A stretch of DNA of 64,000 bases from Metridium senile (GCA_949775045.1 OX459096.1:45540379-45604378); one strand, 5' to 3'. Shown: positions 22,430 to 34,768, counted from the first letter of the stretch. Program-made: numbers and translations. Notes: a model not told the origin generated them from the sequence alone.

Positions 22430-22866
22430 ATTGTTGTTGCAGGCAAAGCTACAGTCCACACACTGAACCCTGCAAAGGATGTCGTTATTTCTTCTTTTGT
22501 TATCAATTCATTCATAGCACATTTTGGATGGACGTGTCTGCTTTGAATGACCATAAAAGCCCGTGCAAACGCACGCAACATGGTTGGACCAACATGGCTG
22601 CTCCAACATGTTGGGCCCGTTTAAACACCCTGCTGGATGATGTTTGATGAAACTCATCCAACATTTCTTTTGTTCTCGTGTTCAACAAACCTTATCGCAA
22701 CAATGTTGGCCAACAATGTTGCGTGCGTTTGCACGGGCCTTAACACTGTTACAGTCGTAGATAATATTTATTTAAAAAACGTGCCATAAATCACAAATTA
22801 TGCTCATAATACCGACAACCTTTGCAGGCTTCAGAGTATGGACTGTAGCTTCGGTTGCGACAAAGA
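22430..22866. mobile_element. Inverted-repeat element (CTACAGTCCACAC family), carrying a nested MITE
   Basis: The left end has AAAGCTACAGTCCACACACT and CCTGCAAAGGATGTCG; the right end is the inverse (AACCTTTGCAGGCTTC, GTATGGACTGTAGCTTC). A second copy at 23293-23550 lacks the central insert, which shows that the MITE at 22559-22739 was inserted later. Confidence 0.8.
22559..22739. mobile_element. MITE with GGCCCGTGCAAACGCACGC termini, likely TTAA target, copy 1
   Basis: GCCCGTGCAAACGCACGCAA at the left is inverted as TTGCGTGCGTTTGCACGGGC at the right. TTAA follows directly on the right (22740-22743). The second copy, 58952-59133, has TTAA on its left. A TTAA target suggests a piggyBac-type mobiliser (inference). 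Confidence 0.85.
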
Positions 22867-23292
22867 TTTTTGTATCACTTAGGGTAATGAGGATTAAACG
22901 TGCAAAGCTCGAGTTACGAAGATTTAACGATTTTCGATTCTTAGACCTATAAAAACAGAGAAAGCTTACAATTGCCGTTAAATTTGTTTGTCAGGTGAAT
23001 TCAGTATATATATCAACAAAACTTACTGACGAAAGAAAGTCCGAATAGTAGACTTATTATTTTATTCCTGGCCAAGGCTAAATCTCAAGGTCGTGGTTTA
23101 TGAAAGTATTCATTCCTACTAAGACGTTTAATTGTTTCCCACATACTGAGTATTTACCGACAGACTACATTGTGAGAATCGTATTTTTAATATAAATATT
23201 GTAATATTGTAAGTGTAATAGATCTATACCATAATCCAATTACACCAACTGGAGAAGCGAGGAAGTATTTATCAATTTTCAAAAATAGTCAC

Positions 23293-23550
23293 AATCAAAG
23301 CTATAGTCGTCCACACTCTGAAGCCTGCAAAGGATGTCGTCATTTCTTCTCTTTTTATTTATTTACCTATTCATCAGTAGCATACTTTGGTTGTACGTGT
23401 TTGTATTATACAATAACTTCATTATATAATATATATAATGTAGTATATAATATGATATAACTACAATAAGATGTTTTAGTGGTATATATGATCATCCTTT
23501 GTAGGCCTTAGAGTGTGAACTGTAGCTTGGTTTGCGACAAATCACGATTT
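23293..23550. mobile_element. CTACAGTCCACAC family, second copy, uninterrupted
   Basis: The left arm has AAGCCTGCAAAGGATGTCGT and the right arm ATCCTTTGTAGGCCTTAGAG with GTGTGAACTGTAGCTT. Same arrangement as 22430-22866 without the insert. Confidence 0.7.
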
Positions 23551-23756
23551 TCGAAACAGATTAAATATATTACTGTTTGGTCGGCTAGACTAACTTTCAC
23601 TGATTTAAATCATGAATACCAAATACAATATACTCGGTATATTGTGAATAGAAGTATAATCTCAAAGATTTAATGAACGCGATATCACATAAAAATCAGA
23701 TATCCCGTTGACTGTGCTTAATGTCATTGTTTTGAATTTTTTAATGATATCTTATT

Positions 23757-23990
23757 TTTGGATTTTGTTTGTTTCTTCACTTTTCTCAATCTTGTAGCCA
23801 GACACAGATATCCTACTATAAAATGGAGAGACCCACGCACGCTCATTACCCCTATATTCAATATATAATTGCACGAACACACAATAGTGGCCGCATGGGA
23901 GAACAAACTCGGGCCTCGAATCTGGACCACAGCGGTGAGGCGCACGGTAAACAACTGCGCCACCTCTGCCACCCATGCCATCCATGCTAC
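23757..23990 (-). mobile_element. tRNA-derived SINE (minus strand)
   Basis: Read on the minus strand, the head has an A-box-like TGGCGCAGTTGTTTACCG and a B-box-like CCAGATTCGAGGCCC; the A-rich tail lies at the low-coordinate end (AAACAAACAAAATCC). It shares CCGCTGTGGTCCAG with the SINE at 53315-53597 but the body differs. Confidence 0.65.
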
Positions 23991-24250
23991 CTATGCCACC
24001 CATGACAGGCCATGCCACCTATGCCACCCATGACAACCATGCCACCTATGCCACCCATGCCATCCATGCCACCTCTGCCACCCATGACATCCATGCCACC
24101 TATGCCACCCATGACATCCATGCCACCTATGCCACCCATGACATCCATGCCACCTATGCCACCCATGACAACCATACCACCTATGCCACCTATGCCACCC
24201 ATGACATCCATGCCACCTATGCCACCCATGACATCCACGCCACCTATGCC
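23976..24250. repeat. 27-bp-type minisatellite CCACCTATGCCACCCATGAC
   Basis: Units of CCACCTATG, CCACCCATG and ACATCCATG in tandem. Because the period is a multiple of three, both strands and several frames are open (Met-Pro, Ala-Thr-His and Gly-Met repeats); none is likely to be a gene. It starts at the 5' end of the SINE next to it. Confidence 0.93.
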
Positions 24251-24524
24251 AAAATATTTTTTTATTTGGTGCACAACATTGACGACACTAAGAACGGCTG
24301 CGAGGGAGACTAAACATTTAGATGTTCAATCTTGGACACGTCACGTGTTGTCAAAAGGTGTTTTATGAGTAAAAACACATAAACATTTGCCAGGGGTTTT
24401 GGGCACGAGAGCACACTGTTGTAGTTTGACGGGAATAATGATGAGTTTTGAAAATAATGTCAACTACTTTTTTTTCCAAGATGGTCTCTGTTGGCCTTCT
24501 CTGCATGAGTTTTCCTATTTATTC

Positions 24525-24655
24525 AGGCTACCCCGCAGGGGAGCCTAAGTCTAGGTTTACCTTTTCTATCTATGTCTACATATGACGTAATGCCACAGGT
24601 AAACCACAACTACTCTATGACGTAGCCTGAGTAAACGCACTAAGTGCGTCTAGTT
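24525..24655. mobile_element. CTCAGGCTAC family MITE, copy 1
   Basis: One end is TCAGGCTACCCCGCAGGGGA, followed by CTAGGTTTACCTTTTC; the other is AGCCTGAGTAAACGCACTAA then GTGCGTCTAG. Copies recur at 43299-43462 (inverted) and 62413-62550, and all share ATGACGTAATGCCACAGGTA or its inverse with small changes. Confidence 0.85.
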
Positions 24656-25488
24656 TTTGATATCTTAATGAGCCGGTTTATGTAGGTAAGGTATGATCGT
24701 CCGGGGTAGTGTAGTCTTGAGAAAGACTGATGGTGTTGATGTCTGTCGTTATGATAAATAATAATAATAAATAATAATAAAAAAGACATATTAACATACT
24801 TGAAAGCTTATTCACACAACCTGAGCGGAAGTCATCTTCAGAGTAAAGAAACGAAAAGACAGTGGTGGTATATATAACGAGTTAACTGTCGTGAGTAACA
24901 GGAAGACTAAGACTAGTAATAGATCTCTCAAACCCAGCTAGAGTCTTCCCAGTGCTGTATTCAGCTGTTGTTTGTGTAGTAATCCTGTTCTGCCAATGGT
25001 CAGTGTAACACAGGAAGTCCAGAATTATAAAAGCGTAAATAAATCTGTATCAAACAAATAGAATTGTCTCTGAGAGAAATCGCAGCGCTCCCTTCAAAAG
25101 TAAATATATTTTTCGCCGCGAAAAAAAAAATTCCTCTGCAACAAGTCCCACATATTTACACATGAAATGATTTATCGCTCACAACGACAAACACGTATCA
25201 AACGCGTTTTCAGTCTCTGTATGGGATTGCAGAAACGTTCTGCAATTTAATGCAAATTAAATAGATTATTTGTCGTCTTCTAAAGAAATACATTGGCTCT
25301 GCATTTTTTTTTCTGCAATCCCGCACCTCACTCACAAATTTGCTAAATTTGATGCTTCTGTTATTCATGGAATGTTTTATGATGGATGTTTTTAAATAAA
25401 ATGAAAATTGAAAAAGATTAAAACAACTTTTTCATGGCATTCTATCTAGCTCTGTCTCTCCATTCACTTCACAATGCATTCTGGGTAC
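24656..25488. other. Intergenic sequence upstream of Rab18
   Basis: Contains an AATAAT microsatellite near 24755 and otherwise AT-rich sequence; no gene recognised. The last 200 bp should contain Rab18 promoter elements. Confidence 0.4.
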
Positions 25489-25497
25489 TATATATAG
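25489..25497 (+). promoter_or_regulatory. TATA-like box upstream of Rab18
   Basis: TATATATAG about 150 bp before the Rab18 ATG, preceded by GCATTCTGGGTAC. Spacing fits a 5' UTR of roughly 120 nt. Confidence 0.4.
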
Positions 25498-25649
25498 ATG
25501 GTCAGCGGATTACACCATTAAAGTAGACGTGTAAATTATCATCAAGGACATAAACATGACGAGATGAAGAACAATATCGCATTTTTTCGCTGAATCGGAA
25601 CAATTTACAGAACAATTACAAAACATTTTATATAACTAACAACGTTAAG

Positions 25650-28600
25650 ATGGAAAACGACGTCCTCACAACGCTGAAGATCCTAATTGTTGGTGAAAGT
25701 GGCGTTGGAAAGTCGAGGTTAGTCGGACGATAATTTTGTGACAGATTTGCTTATTGTGCAACTTGTATTTGCGTGGTTTTTCCTTTTTATTTTAACGAAA
25801 TAAACTTCTAGATTAATTCTTTATGAGTTTTATTATAAGCTATATAATGGCTATAACGTTAAAAGACAATCGTATATACTTTTCATATCACCAACTACGC
25901 AATATTGATAATCACTTTAAATTACTAAAATATGCAAAGTTATACTTATGGTAACATTAATTCTTAGCTTATATTATTCGTGTTGTTTGTGAATATGTAT
26001 AATTATAATTGTTTTTCTTTGTAGTCTTTTACTGCGATTTACAGACGATACTTTTGATCCTGACATTGGAGCAACAATAGGTACACCATGCATACAGTTT
26101 GTTTATCTTGAAACAATAATTTTGCTATTTGTATATGTACATGTTGTTCCAACCTATAGAACGTCTGCCAAAAACGCAATCACTGCTCTCTCTCCTCCCT
26201 TGCAAATGAATCTTTGGTTCCTAAAGCTTTTGCTGATAGTGTGCATATAACATTTTCATTTTAGGAGTTGATTTTAAAGTAAAAACAATCAGTGTTGAAG
26301 GAAATAAAGCTAAATTGGCAATATGGGTAAGCTGTTAATATATATTTTTATTTGGCAGTTTGATGTGTAATATAGCTGGATATTTTATAAGTGATGCACT
26401 GTATTTTGACAAGCCTGTAAGCTAGTCAAAATGCAAGTGAACAAGTAAAATACCCAGCCATATTACACACAAAACTGTCTAATAAGTTATTTATTATCCA
26501 ACCATCAGAAAAAGAAGGGACATGTTAATATATTGGATATTGATATATTTTTTCCTTACAGGACACAGCTGGTCAAGAGAGGTTTAGGACACTGACACCA
26601 AGTTACTACAGAGGAGCGCAGGGAGTGATTTTAGGTGAATACGTTTACACTTGTGTATTTACCATTTGTTAGCAGTAGTAGGATAGAATTATCTAGCCCA
26701 CCAGGAGCAAATTCAAAGAGCTACAATATTTTACACATCTATGTCTAGATTTCAAAACTATCTATAATTTATCCAAAGGTCTCTAAACTAAATGTTCCAT
26801 TATTGCGCATAAACTAAAACAAAAGTAGTGTTCTGTATAGAGGTGTCATTCTGTAGAATTATCTTCTATGTGAAATAAGGCCAGAAGAGTCCCTGGTGCA
26901 AATCAAATATTTATTTGAACAATATTTTTAAGCCACATCATTCCTTGAAAGCACCTCTGATTACAACAAAATTGTTTGTCTGTCATTGTTAGTGACATTA
27001 GTAACTAATAGTCAAGAATATTTCAATCCAAATTAAAAACTATTTGATAATCTTTAATTTTTTAATTTAATTTAATTTTTTTTTTCCAGTTTATGATACT
27101 TGTAACAGAAGCACATTTGATAAGCTTGAGGAATGGCTAAATGAAGTGGAAATGTACTCAACAAAAAAAGATATTGTGAAAATGCTTGTTGGAAACAAAA
27201 TTGACAAGGTATTGTAGTTTTCCTTTTTACTTCTTCCATCATTTTAAATGACTGGGGAACACAGAGTTTGGTTTTCGTCTAAAAGCATATTGTCTCCCCT
27301 GATTTTATTATTTTATTTTATTTAGCTTTTTCCTTCATACGAAGGCAGGGACACCACAACAGCTTACACCAATTACTGTGGTCCCTGTAGTTTGCTGAGA
27401 CCTGACTGTTGTGCCGGGAGACAATCCCCTGCTCTTTTCGAAGAGCACAACAGGATCTTTTATGACCACCTTATATAGGAATTAGAGTGAGGGCAGACTG
27501 GACCTCTGGCTTTACGTCCTTACCCGAGAAGACGAGGCACTGAAAGAGTGAAGTGTTTTGCCCAAGGACACAACACAATCACCCGGGCCAGGAATCAAAA
27601 CCAAACCATTAGGCCCGGAATTCACTCCCCTGACCACTAGACCATCACTGATGAGGGATCATAGGAATAGGAAATGTACACAAGCAATATATTTTAGAAC
27701 ATAGATAATTGAGTCCCTGCACTGTTCTTAAATTCCAAAATCAGTGTTTGTGTTTTCTTTATAAAACTGTTCAAAAGCATTTTAGCATAGGCAATTAAAA
27801 CATTACAACACGATTTGCGGTCTGATTAAATTTAGCAAAAAAATCTGAATTTTCCATCATGCATTTCACCAGAAAAATATATAAACAGACCCTTGGATTT
27901 ATATGCTGTTATATAAACATAGTGCGAGCTGTAGAGCAAGAGAGAAGTCGTAAAGAAACATGATACATAGTCATAGTATATAGTCAGACACAAGCAGAAG
28001 TTTTGTATTGCTTTTAATACAATTAAAAGGGCTGAGCGGGTCTCTGTCCTTTTATATAGTTAAACAGTACCCGACCAATCATAGTACAAGTAGTAAGTCA
28101 AATATTTTATGATATATTTAACAATTTTATGATAGTTTCGTGTGGTATATGTCCTCTTATTTACCAAGGTTGGCTTCATCGAATCTTCTAAATTGTTGTG
28201 GATCCACGAGACAAAGTCAATTTAGACTATGAGATGACACCAACTGTGGTAAATAGGAGAACATACCACAAGAAACTATCATGAATTTGTTTTTTACCAC
28301 ATTAAAAATCAAAATCAAAATAGCAACCGTGGTATGTACCGGTACTCTTATTTACCACGGCTCTTGACCAATCAGAAAGCAAGAAAATTATCAAATGTGG
28401 TAAAAATTTGACTTGTTCTGTTGTGTAACTATTTTGCTTGTTTTTATTTGCAGAATAACCGTGAAGTAGATAGAAAGCAAGGTCTTCAGTTTGCTAGAAG
28501 ACACTCAATGCTTTTCATAGAAGCAAGGTTAGACTTTTATTTTATTTCTTATTACATTATGTGCATTATGGATAAAATGGTTTGTTTTGTTCCAGTGCAA

Positions 28601-30337
28601 GAACAAAGGAAGGAGTTCAATTAGCATTTGAAGAACTTGTTGAAAAGGTACATTTTTGTCTTTGCACTTACTTTGCATACCGTAATAGCTTTGTTGGTGA
28701 TGGTTGTAATGATAGGGGTGGGGGTGATAATGATTGTTATGATGGTGGTGTGATGATGATTGGAATTATGGTGGTGAAGATGATGATGATGAATGTAATG
28801 ATAGTGGTTAAGGTGATGGTGGTGAAGGTGATGATGATTGTAATGATGGCGGTGAAGATGATGATGATTGTAATGTTAGTAATAATAGTGGTGAAGGTGA
28901 TGATGATTGTAACGATGGTGGTGAAGGTGATGATGATTGTTATGATAGTGGTGAAGGTGATGATGATTGTTATGATAGTGGTGAAGGTGATGATGGTGGT
29001 GAAGATGATGATGATTGTAATGTTAGTAATGATAGTGGTGAAGGTGATGATGATTGTAATGATGGTGGTGAAGGTGATGAAGGTGATGATGATTGTTATG
29101 ATAGTGGTGAAGGTGATGATGATTGTAACAATGGTGGTGAAGGTGATGATGATTGTAATGATGGCGGTGAAGATGATGATGATTGTAATGTTAGTAATGA
29201 TAGTGGTGAAGGTGATGATGATTGTAACTATGGTGGTGAAGGTGGTGAAGGTGATGATGATTGTTATGATAGTGGTGAAGGTGATGATGATTGTAACGAT
29301 GGTGGTGAAGGTGATGATGATTGTTATGATAGTGGTGAAGGTGATGATGATTGTTATGATAGTGGTGAAGGTGATGATGATTGTAACGATGGTGGTGAAG
29401 GTGGTGAAGGTGATGATGATTGTTATGATAGTGGTGAAGGTGATGATGATTGTTATGATAGTGGTGAAGGTGATGATGATTGTTATGATAGTGGTGAAGG
29501 TGATGATGATTGTTATGATAGTGGTGAAGGTGATGATGATTGTTATGATAGTGGTGAAGGTGATGATGATTGTTATGATAGTGGTGAAGGTGATGATGAT
29601 TGTTATGATAGTGGTGAAGGTGATGATGATTGTTATGATAGTGGTGAAGGTGATGATGATTGTTATGATAGTGATGAAGGTGATGATGATTGTTATGATA
29701 GTGGTGAAGGTGATGATGATTGTTATGATAGTGATGAAGGTGATGATGATTGTTATGATAGTGGTGAAGGTGATGATGATTGTTATGATAGTGGTGAAGG
29801 TGATGATCATTGTTATGATAGTGATGAAGGTGATGATGATTGTTATGATAGTGGTGAAGGTGATGATGATTGTAACGATGGTGGTGAAGGTGATGATGAT
29901 TGTTATGATAGTGGTGAAGGTGATGATGATTGTTATGATAGTGGTGAAGGTGATGATGATTGTTATGATAGTGGTGAAGGTGATGATGATTGTAATGATA
30001 GTGGTGAAGGTGATGATGATTGTTATGATAGTGGTGAAGGTGATGATGATTGTTATGATAGTGGTGAAGGTGATGATGATTGTAATGTTAGTAATGATGG
30101 TGGTGAAGGTGATGATGATTGTTATGATAGTAGTAAAGGTAATGGTGTTGGTGATGGTAATAATGGTAGTAATGGGGATGATGATAATAACGATATTGGT
30201 GAATATGTTTTATTGTTTTTCAGATAATTCAGACACCAGGATTATGGCAGACTGACAATAAAGGAGGTGGTCTTAGTTTAACCTCCAGTGTACCACAGGC
30301 TGCACAAGGGTGTGCAGGATATTGTAATCTAACATAA
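25650..30337 (+). CDS. RAB18: Rab18 small GTPase, 8 exons, complete
   Basis: Exons 25650-25717, 26025-26080, 26265-26326, 26562-26634, 27090-27208, 28454-28527, 28596-28647, 30224-30337, all in phase, give 205 residues, the length usual for Rab18. The P-loop is GESGVGKSS, the effector region [15 protein letters not shown], switch [23 protein letters not shown]4 GNKID and G5 EASAR. The C terminus is CAGYCNLT, a CaaX-type end for prenylation as in Rab18. The family cycles between GDP and GTP forms on ER and lipid-droplet membranes. AATAAA signals overlap and follow the stop codon (30336-30345), which implies a very short 3' UTR. The last intron (28648-30223) is filled by a 30-bp minisatellite and has no in-frame stop. 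A second terminal exon lies 8.3 kb downstream. Confidence 0.95.
27303..27650 (-). mobile_element. tRNA-derived SINE in Rab18 intron 5 (minus strand)
   Basis: Read on the minus strand it starts TGATGGTCTAGTGGTCAGGG (A-box-like), has a B-box-like GGTTTTGATTCCTGG, then TTGTGTCCTTGGGCAAAACA, a body, and an A-rich tail (TAAATAAAATAAAATAAT) at the low-coordinate end. The CCTTGGGCAA core is common in invertebrate SINEs. Confidence 0.75.
28120..28290. mobile_element. MITE-like inverted repeat in Rab18 intron
   Basis: GATAGTTTCGTGTGGTATAT at the left pairs with ACATACCACAAGAAACTATC at the right, and TTATTTACCA with TGGTAAATAG inside. A related TACCGGTACTCTTATTTACC stretch follows to about 28400. Confidence 0.65.
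28700..30190. repeat. 30-bp minisatellite in the last Rab18 intron, about 45 copies
   Basis: The unit is GTGGTGAAGGTGATGATGAT followed by TGTTATGATA. Variants TGTAACGATG and TGTAATGTTAGTAATGATA are scattered at the 5' side; the 3' half is very homogeneous. The period is 3 x 10, so long ORFs appear on both strands. A shortened version (38250-38545) precedes the duplicated terminal exon. Confidence 0.97.
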
Positions 30338-32859
30338 TAAATAAAATCACTTGTAAAATAACCTTGAATCAAGCCATGTTATGATATGATATCAATACCA
30401 GTATTTGTACATTTATGTAATGTTTCAAATTGCTGTATTCAATGGGGGTTTCAAAATGCAAGTTGAATTTCAATGGTGTAGCCGAAGCATTTCAAATTTT
30501 CACTAGGATTTATAGATCCCCATAGAATACAGTGACGAGGAGTTTAAACTACATCTAATACTCATTAATTATTGCATGTACGGCTGATTTTTTGAAAATG
30601 AACTGTCTTTATTATGGTTATTTTCAAAGTTGAATCGTTTTCGATGGAGTTTCAAAGAATGGCACATGGTATTTGTTGTTACCTTCATTCATTCATTAAT
30701 GAGTATTAGATCACAGTTTTTTTTAAATATACTGAATACAAATTGTTACGGCACCTTCATTCAATATGCAGCCTATAAGACAATGGCTTTTAATGCCTCA
30801 CCTCCTACCTTTTTTCTTTAACTGCACAATAGGCCTTTCCGGAATTCAACTGGGGACTGGGACCGAGTGAAAATATTTATCTTATCAAAAAATGATCCCC
30901 ATCACAAAAACAAACATACAAACATTAGAATAATTACCGAGTTTGAGCATGTTTGGTTGAATACTTACTGATGTGACCTCACATACTATATAATCATCCC
31001 TAACATGGTCCTTAACAATTTATTTGCCTTTTGTAGACACATTAAGCTTATAATATATTGGTTCAATAACAATTATATAATTATATAATTATAATTATAT
31101 AACAATTTAATAAAAACTTAATTAATAAATACTCTTAAAGTCCGGGTGCATCAACTCTGAGTCCTGGCAGAGTGACCGGATAACACTGCAAAGCCTAAAG
31201 CATAATACAGGACACTGGTATTTAAGATATAGCTAAAGTAAATAAAAATGTATCTTTATTGCCATCATTGTTCCTATTTTAAATATCATTTTCATGTAGA
31301 TAATTTGTGAATAATTTTGCAATTTTTCGCACTGAGTATTATTAAAGTGGAAAGAATTCAACATTCACGTATTCATTCATAATGGAAAGAATTATAAACC
31401 CTGGGGGGTATTCCCTTTGTCCAAGTGGTAGGGGCGATCGGCGGAGGTTTTGAAAACGACCCCTAATAGTCGGGTCAGTTATGTCCAAAAATTGATGAAA
31501 TCGTGACAGATGGAGTAAAAGCATGAAACTTTGTAAACAGACAGATTATCAAGTTGTTCATCATTTCAGAAGGGGTGCCAAGTGAAATTCGTAAATTGGG
31601 GGGGGGGGGGGGGGGGTGTTTTGGGCACTTAAGGGGGGAGGGAGGGTATTTTTTCCCCTTTTTATGTAAAATGATAGTTTCATTGAAATAAAAAGTATTA
31701 AGCCGTACAAAAACCATTGTTAAAGTCTTATTTGTAGTTTAAGAGCAAAATAACATGCCTATTGCAAAGTAAAAGGTGAAAATGTTTTTTTAGAGGGGGT
31801 GGGGTGAGGAGCGAATGGAATAATTTTATGAAAAAATAGCAAAAAGTTCACTTTCTTTATAAAAAAATGAGCTAAAACATTCACAATGGAAGTGACTGTT
31901 ATGTTTAGTTAAAATGACCACTTTTTGTTCTGGATAAAGTATTATAACGAGCAAAATAAAATTGTGGTCAGCGGTGTTGCCAAAAAGCGGTCAGCGGTCA
32001 ACTTTGGTAATGAAAATTTTCGTCACTAGACAATCTCGAACCCCGAGCCTTCGTTCCTCTTGGCCAGCCGAGTAACGTAAGACTCTGGGGGACCGGAATT
32101 CTCTGCTTATGCTGATTGGCCCTTGAAAATACAATGGTCGAACCGGAAACAGACGAAGTAAAAGCTCTGATTGGTCCATCATGTAAACAAATGTACATTC
32201 AAAATGTAAATTTTACGATTACATGCAATACGACGTCAACGGTTCTTTAATACTAGATAGAATATTAAATATCGTCGTTTACGAGTCGCGAAGCGAAGAG
32301 ATATTGTATCGCCGCTAAGCGATGATTATCGAGTCGCGAAGAAAATTAGAATACACACAAAATACTTCTTTAAACTATTCTAAACCTTGGCAATCCTCAG
32401 ACCTCTGGCATCCAGTTATTTACTAAAGGTCAATCGTACCACGAAAGCAAACTAATAACCGTTGGAAAACTATAAATAAATCGACGGTTAAAGCGATCTG
32501 AATTGAAGAAGATTTAGACGCGTTTTTATATCATTATAAATCCTGATGGCCGTTAAAAAACCTTGCTAAACTTTAAATGTTTCATTAGTGAGGAAAATGT
32601 TTATATTTTGGCTTAGAAAATATTTAAAATGCTACTAGGTCAATAATATTTTGAATGTCATAACGTACTAAGTAACACAGGATGCCCAATCCCACAGATC
32701 ATTGTAATATTAACTAAGCATGCGCAATAGAAACCGGAACTCCAAAATCGGAGCTGAAAATTCCGTTCCCCCAGAGTCTAATGTCGGGCGCCATAAGACC
32801 GCTGACAAAAAGCCAGACGTGACGCTGGGCTCGAGATTGGTCACTAGAAAGCTATGTAA

Positions 32860-34768
32860 AGCCAGACACCAGTCATTGCTTGCGACCAACCCATTTTCGC
32901 ACTAGCCAAATTTGTGCAATGGAAGTGGCCCCTTATTTATGAAGAAACCAATTATGTTGTTATGCTAGGAGGCCTCCACATAGAAATGGCTTTATGGAAT
33001 GTCTGTGGGGATCTATTAGACGCCAGTGGGTGGACAGGTGCCCTTGTAGAAGCAAACGTGGCTACCTCTGGAACAGCTGAATCTTTTTTTTTGAAAGTCT
33101 CTCATCTCGCAAAGACACGGCAAGCCCATCAAACCACAGCTGTGGCCTTACACAAGCTCTTGAAGGATGCATACAGCAGTACAAGAGGATCCGTTGATGA
33201 GAATGATTTCCATCTATGGCAGGTCGAGATGAAGAAATTATATCCCACTTTTTTGTTCTGGCATATGATTATGCAGCTTCAGATTGCTATCCTTGTATTT
33301 GTCAAAGCACAACGCGAGAATAACTTCCCGTTGTATGTTGAAGTCCTGGAATCTCTAGCACCGTGGTTCTTCGCTTTAGATTACACAAACTATGCCAGGT
33401 GGATCCCAATACATCTAAGGGATATGAAGTCACTACCAGAGCAAATACGAAGTGAGTTTCATAAGTACTGGGTCATTTCAAAGTCAAGAAACAAATTCTC
33501 TTGTATTCCAATAGATCAAGCCCATGAACAAAATAACGCAGTTCTAAAAGGCTCTGGAGGAATTATCGGTCTTACAGAAAACAAAGAAGCATTAAAGCGA
33601 TGGATGACAGCTGGTCCAGAACTATCTCGTATTTTACAAGAATTTGAAGATCAGCTTTTGGGAGATGATGAAAGCTATGATGAGAGGTATGAACACCATG
33701 ACCAAGGACTGGCTAGTCAAAAACGGTTTCAATCACATGTTAGAAATCTGGTCACTGTTATCTCAGACACGGGAAATCCATTTCTTGATTACTTCCCTGA
33801 ATAGACCGATCCAAGGTTATTGCCGCCATCTTGTAGGGGGTGCAGAACTACTGGGGCGAGCAGTAAATGTATGTGATTTTGGACTACTTTGAACGTACAT
33901 ATTTTTCTTCCAATTCATTGGATTTTCAAAGTTAAAATTGTATATCAAAGGTTTTGCATTTGTTTATAACATATCCAAAAAATAGCGCTGGGAAACAAGC
34001 TACAGGCTCTGTAATCAATATTTTAGATTTACATACAAACACTGTGTTTCAGCGATATAGAATTACACAGTAAATATAGGGAGATTTGAAATCGCCGTTT
34101 ACATACGTTTCACATAATTTAACAACCTTAGTTTGATCTCAGGTATAGCCATGCATAGTATCTTTGATATGAAATGTTTATATTGAACATTCGGCAATTT
34201 CCAGTGGAGTTATATAAGTTCAAAGTTACATACATTTACTGCTCGCCCCAGTAGTTCTGCACCCCCTACAAGATGGCGGCAATAACCTTGGATCGGTCTA
34301 TTAGTGGCCCTCGATTCTAGAAGCTGTGCTGATGAGTCTGTCGTGGCAAGTTTGCAATCAGTAGAAACCCTTGGCTTGACACAATATAGAAAGTATGTTA
34401 AAACAGTCATAGAAGAAAGATCAGCTTCAATCCATGACCCAATCTCGAGAAATTCCTTGGCCTTGTTCAAGAGGCAAAAGCCAAAGAACATTCCAAAAGC
34501 ATCAATGAAACTGTTGGCCTTGTCAAGTGACAGATATCTATTTAGTCGACTATACATAGCAAGTCAGCAAAGAGAAGGAGACCTTGGAGATTTTTTTATG
34601 CACGAGAATCAGCCATACCCACCAGCAATATCAGAATTTGGAGACTTACGCACGGGCAAGAAGTCTGACCTCTTAACTTGTATCATCAAAGGAAGTTCAA
34701 GTCGAGAAGGGCCCTCTTCATACGTATATATTGTACTTGAATGCATGTTTGAGCAAGCATTCCGATAA
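32860..34768 (+). pseudogene. Broken copy of an uncharacterised multicopy-type gene, split by a MITE
   Basis: Part 1 (about 32860-33801) contains CDQPIFALAKFVQWKWP, GGLHIEMALWNV, DQAHEQNNAVLKGSGG, GLTENKEALKRWMTAGPE and ends GNPFLDYFPE. Part 2 (34301-34768) resumes with LVALDSRSCADESVV and contains SLALFKRQKPKNIP, RLYIASQQREGDLGDFF and TGKKSDLLTCI. From memory this matches a large uncharacterised protein family found in many copies in cnidarian and other marine invertebrate genomes; I know no function. A 499-bp element (33802-34300) separates the parts and introduces a stop at once. The 5' side is cut by a TAA at 32857, and the family similarity ends near 34680, so both ends also look truncated. 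Confidence 0.75.
33802..34300. mobile_element. 499-bp MITE with about 70-bp inverted termini, inside the broken gene
   Basis: Starts TAGACCGATCCAAGGTTATT, then GCCGCCATCTTGTAGGGGGT and CAGAACTACTGGGGCGAGCA; the right end is the exact inverse over about 70 bp. It has no coding capacity. The reading frame of the host gene resumes immediately after its last base. Confidence 0.92.

Noticed and set aside
23975..24368. Met-Pro, Ala-Thr-His and Gly-Met repeat ORFs in several frames
   Set aside because: All are translations of one CCACCTATG-type minisatellite.
28700..30190. CRISPR array
   Set aside because: The 30-bp units are directly contiguous with no unique spacers, and the genome is animal.
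28582..30255. 557-residue [10 protein letters not shown] repeat protein and a 357-residue Ile/Thr repeat on the other strand
   Set aside because: Intron minisatellite of Rab18. The plus-strand frame does include exon 7, so it is recorded as a finding about intron retention rather than as a separate gene.
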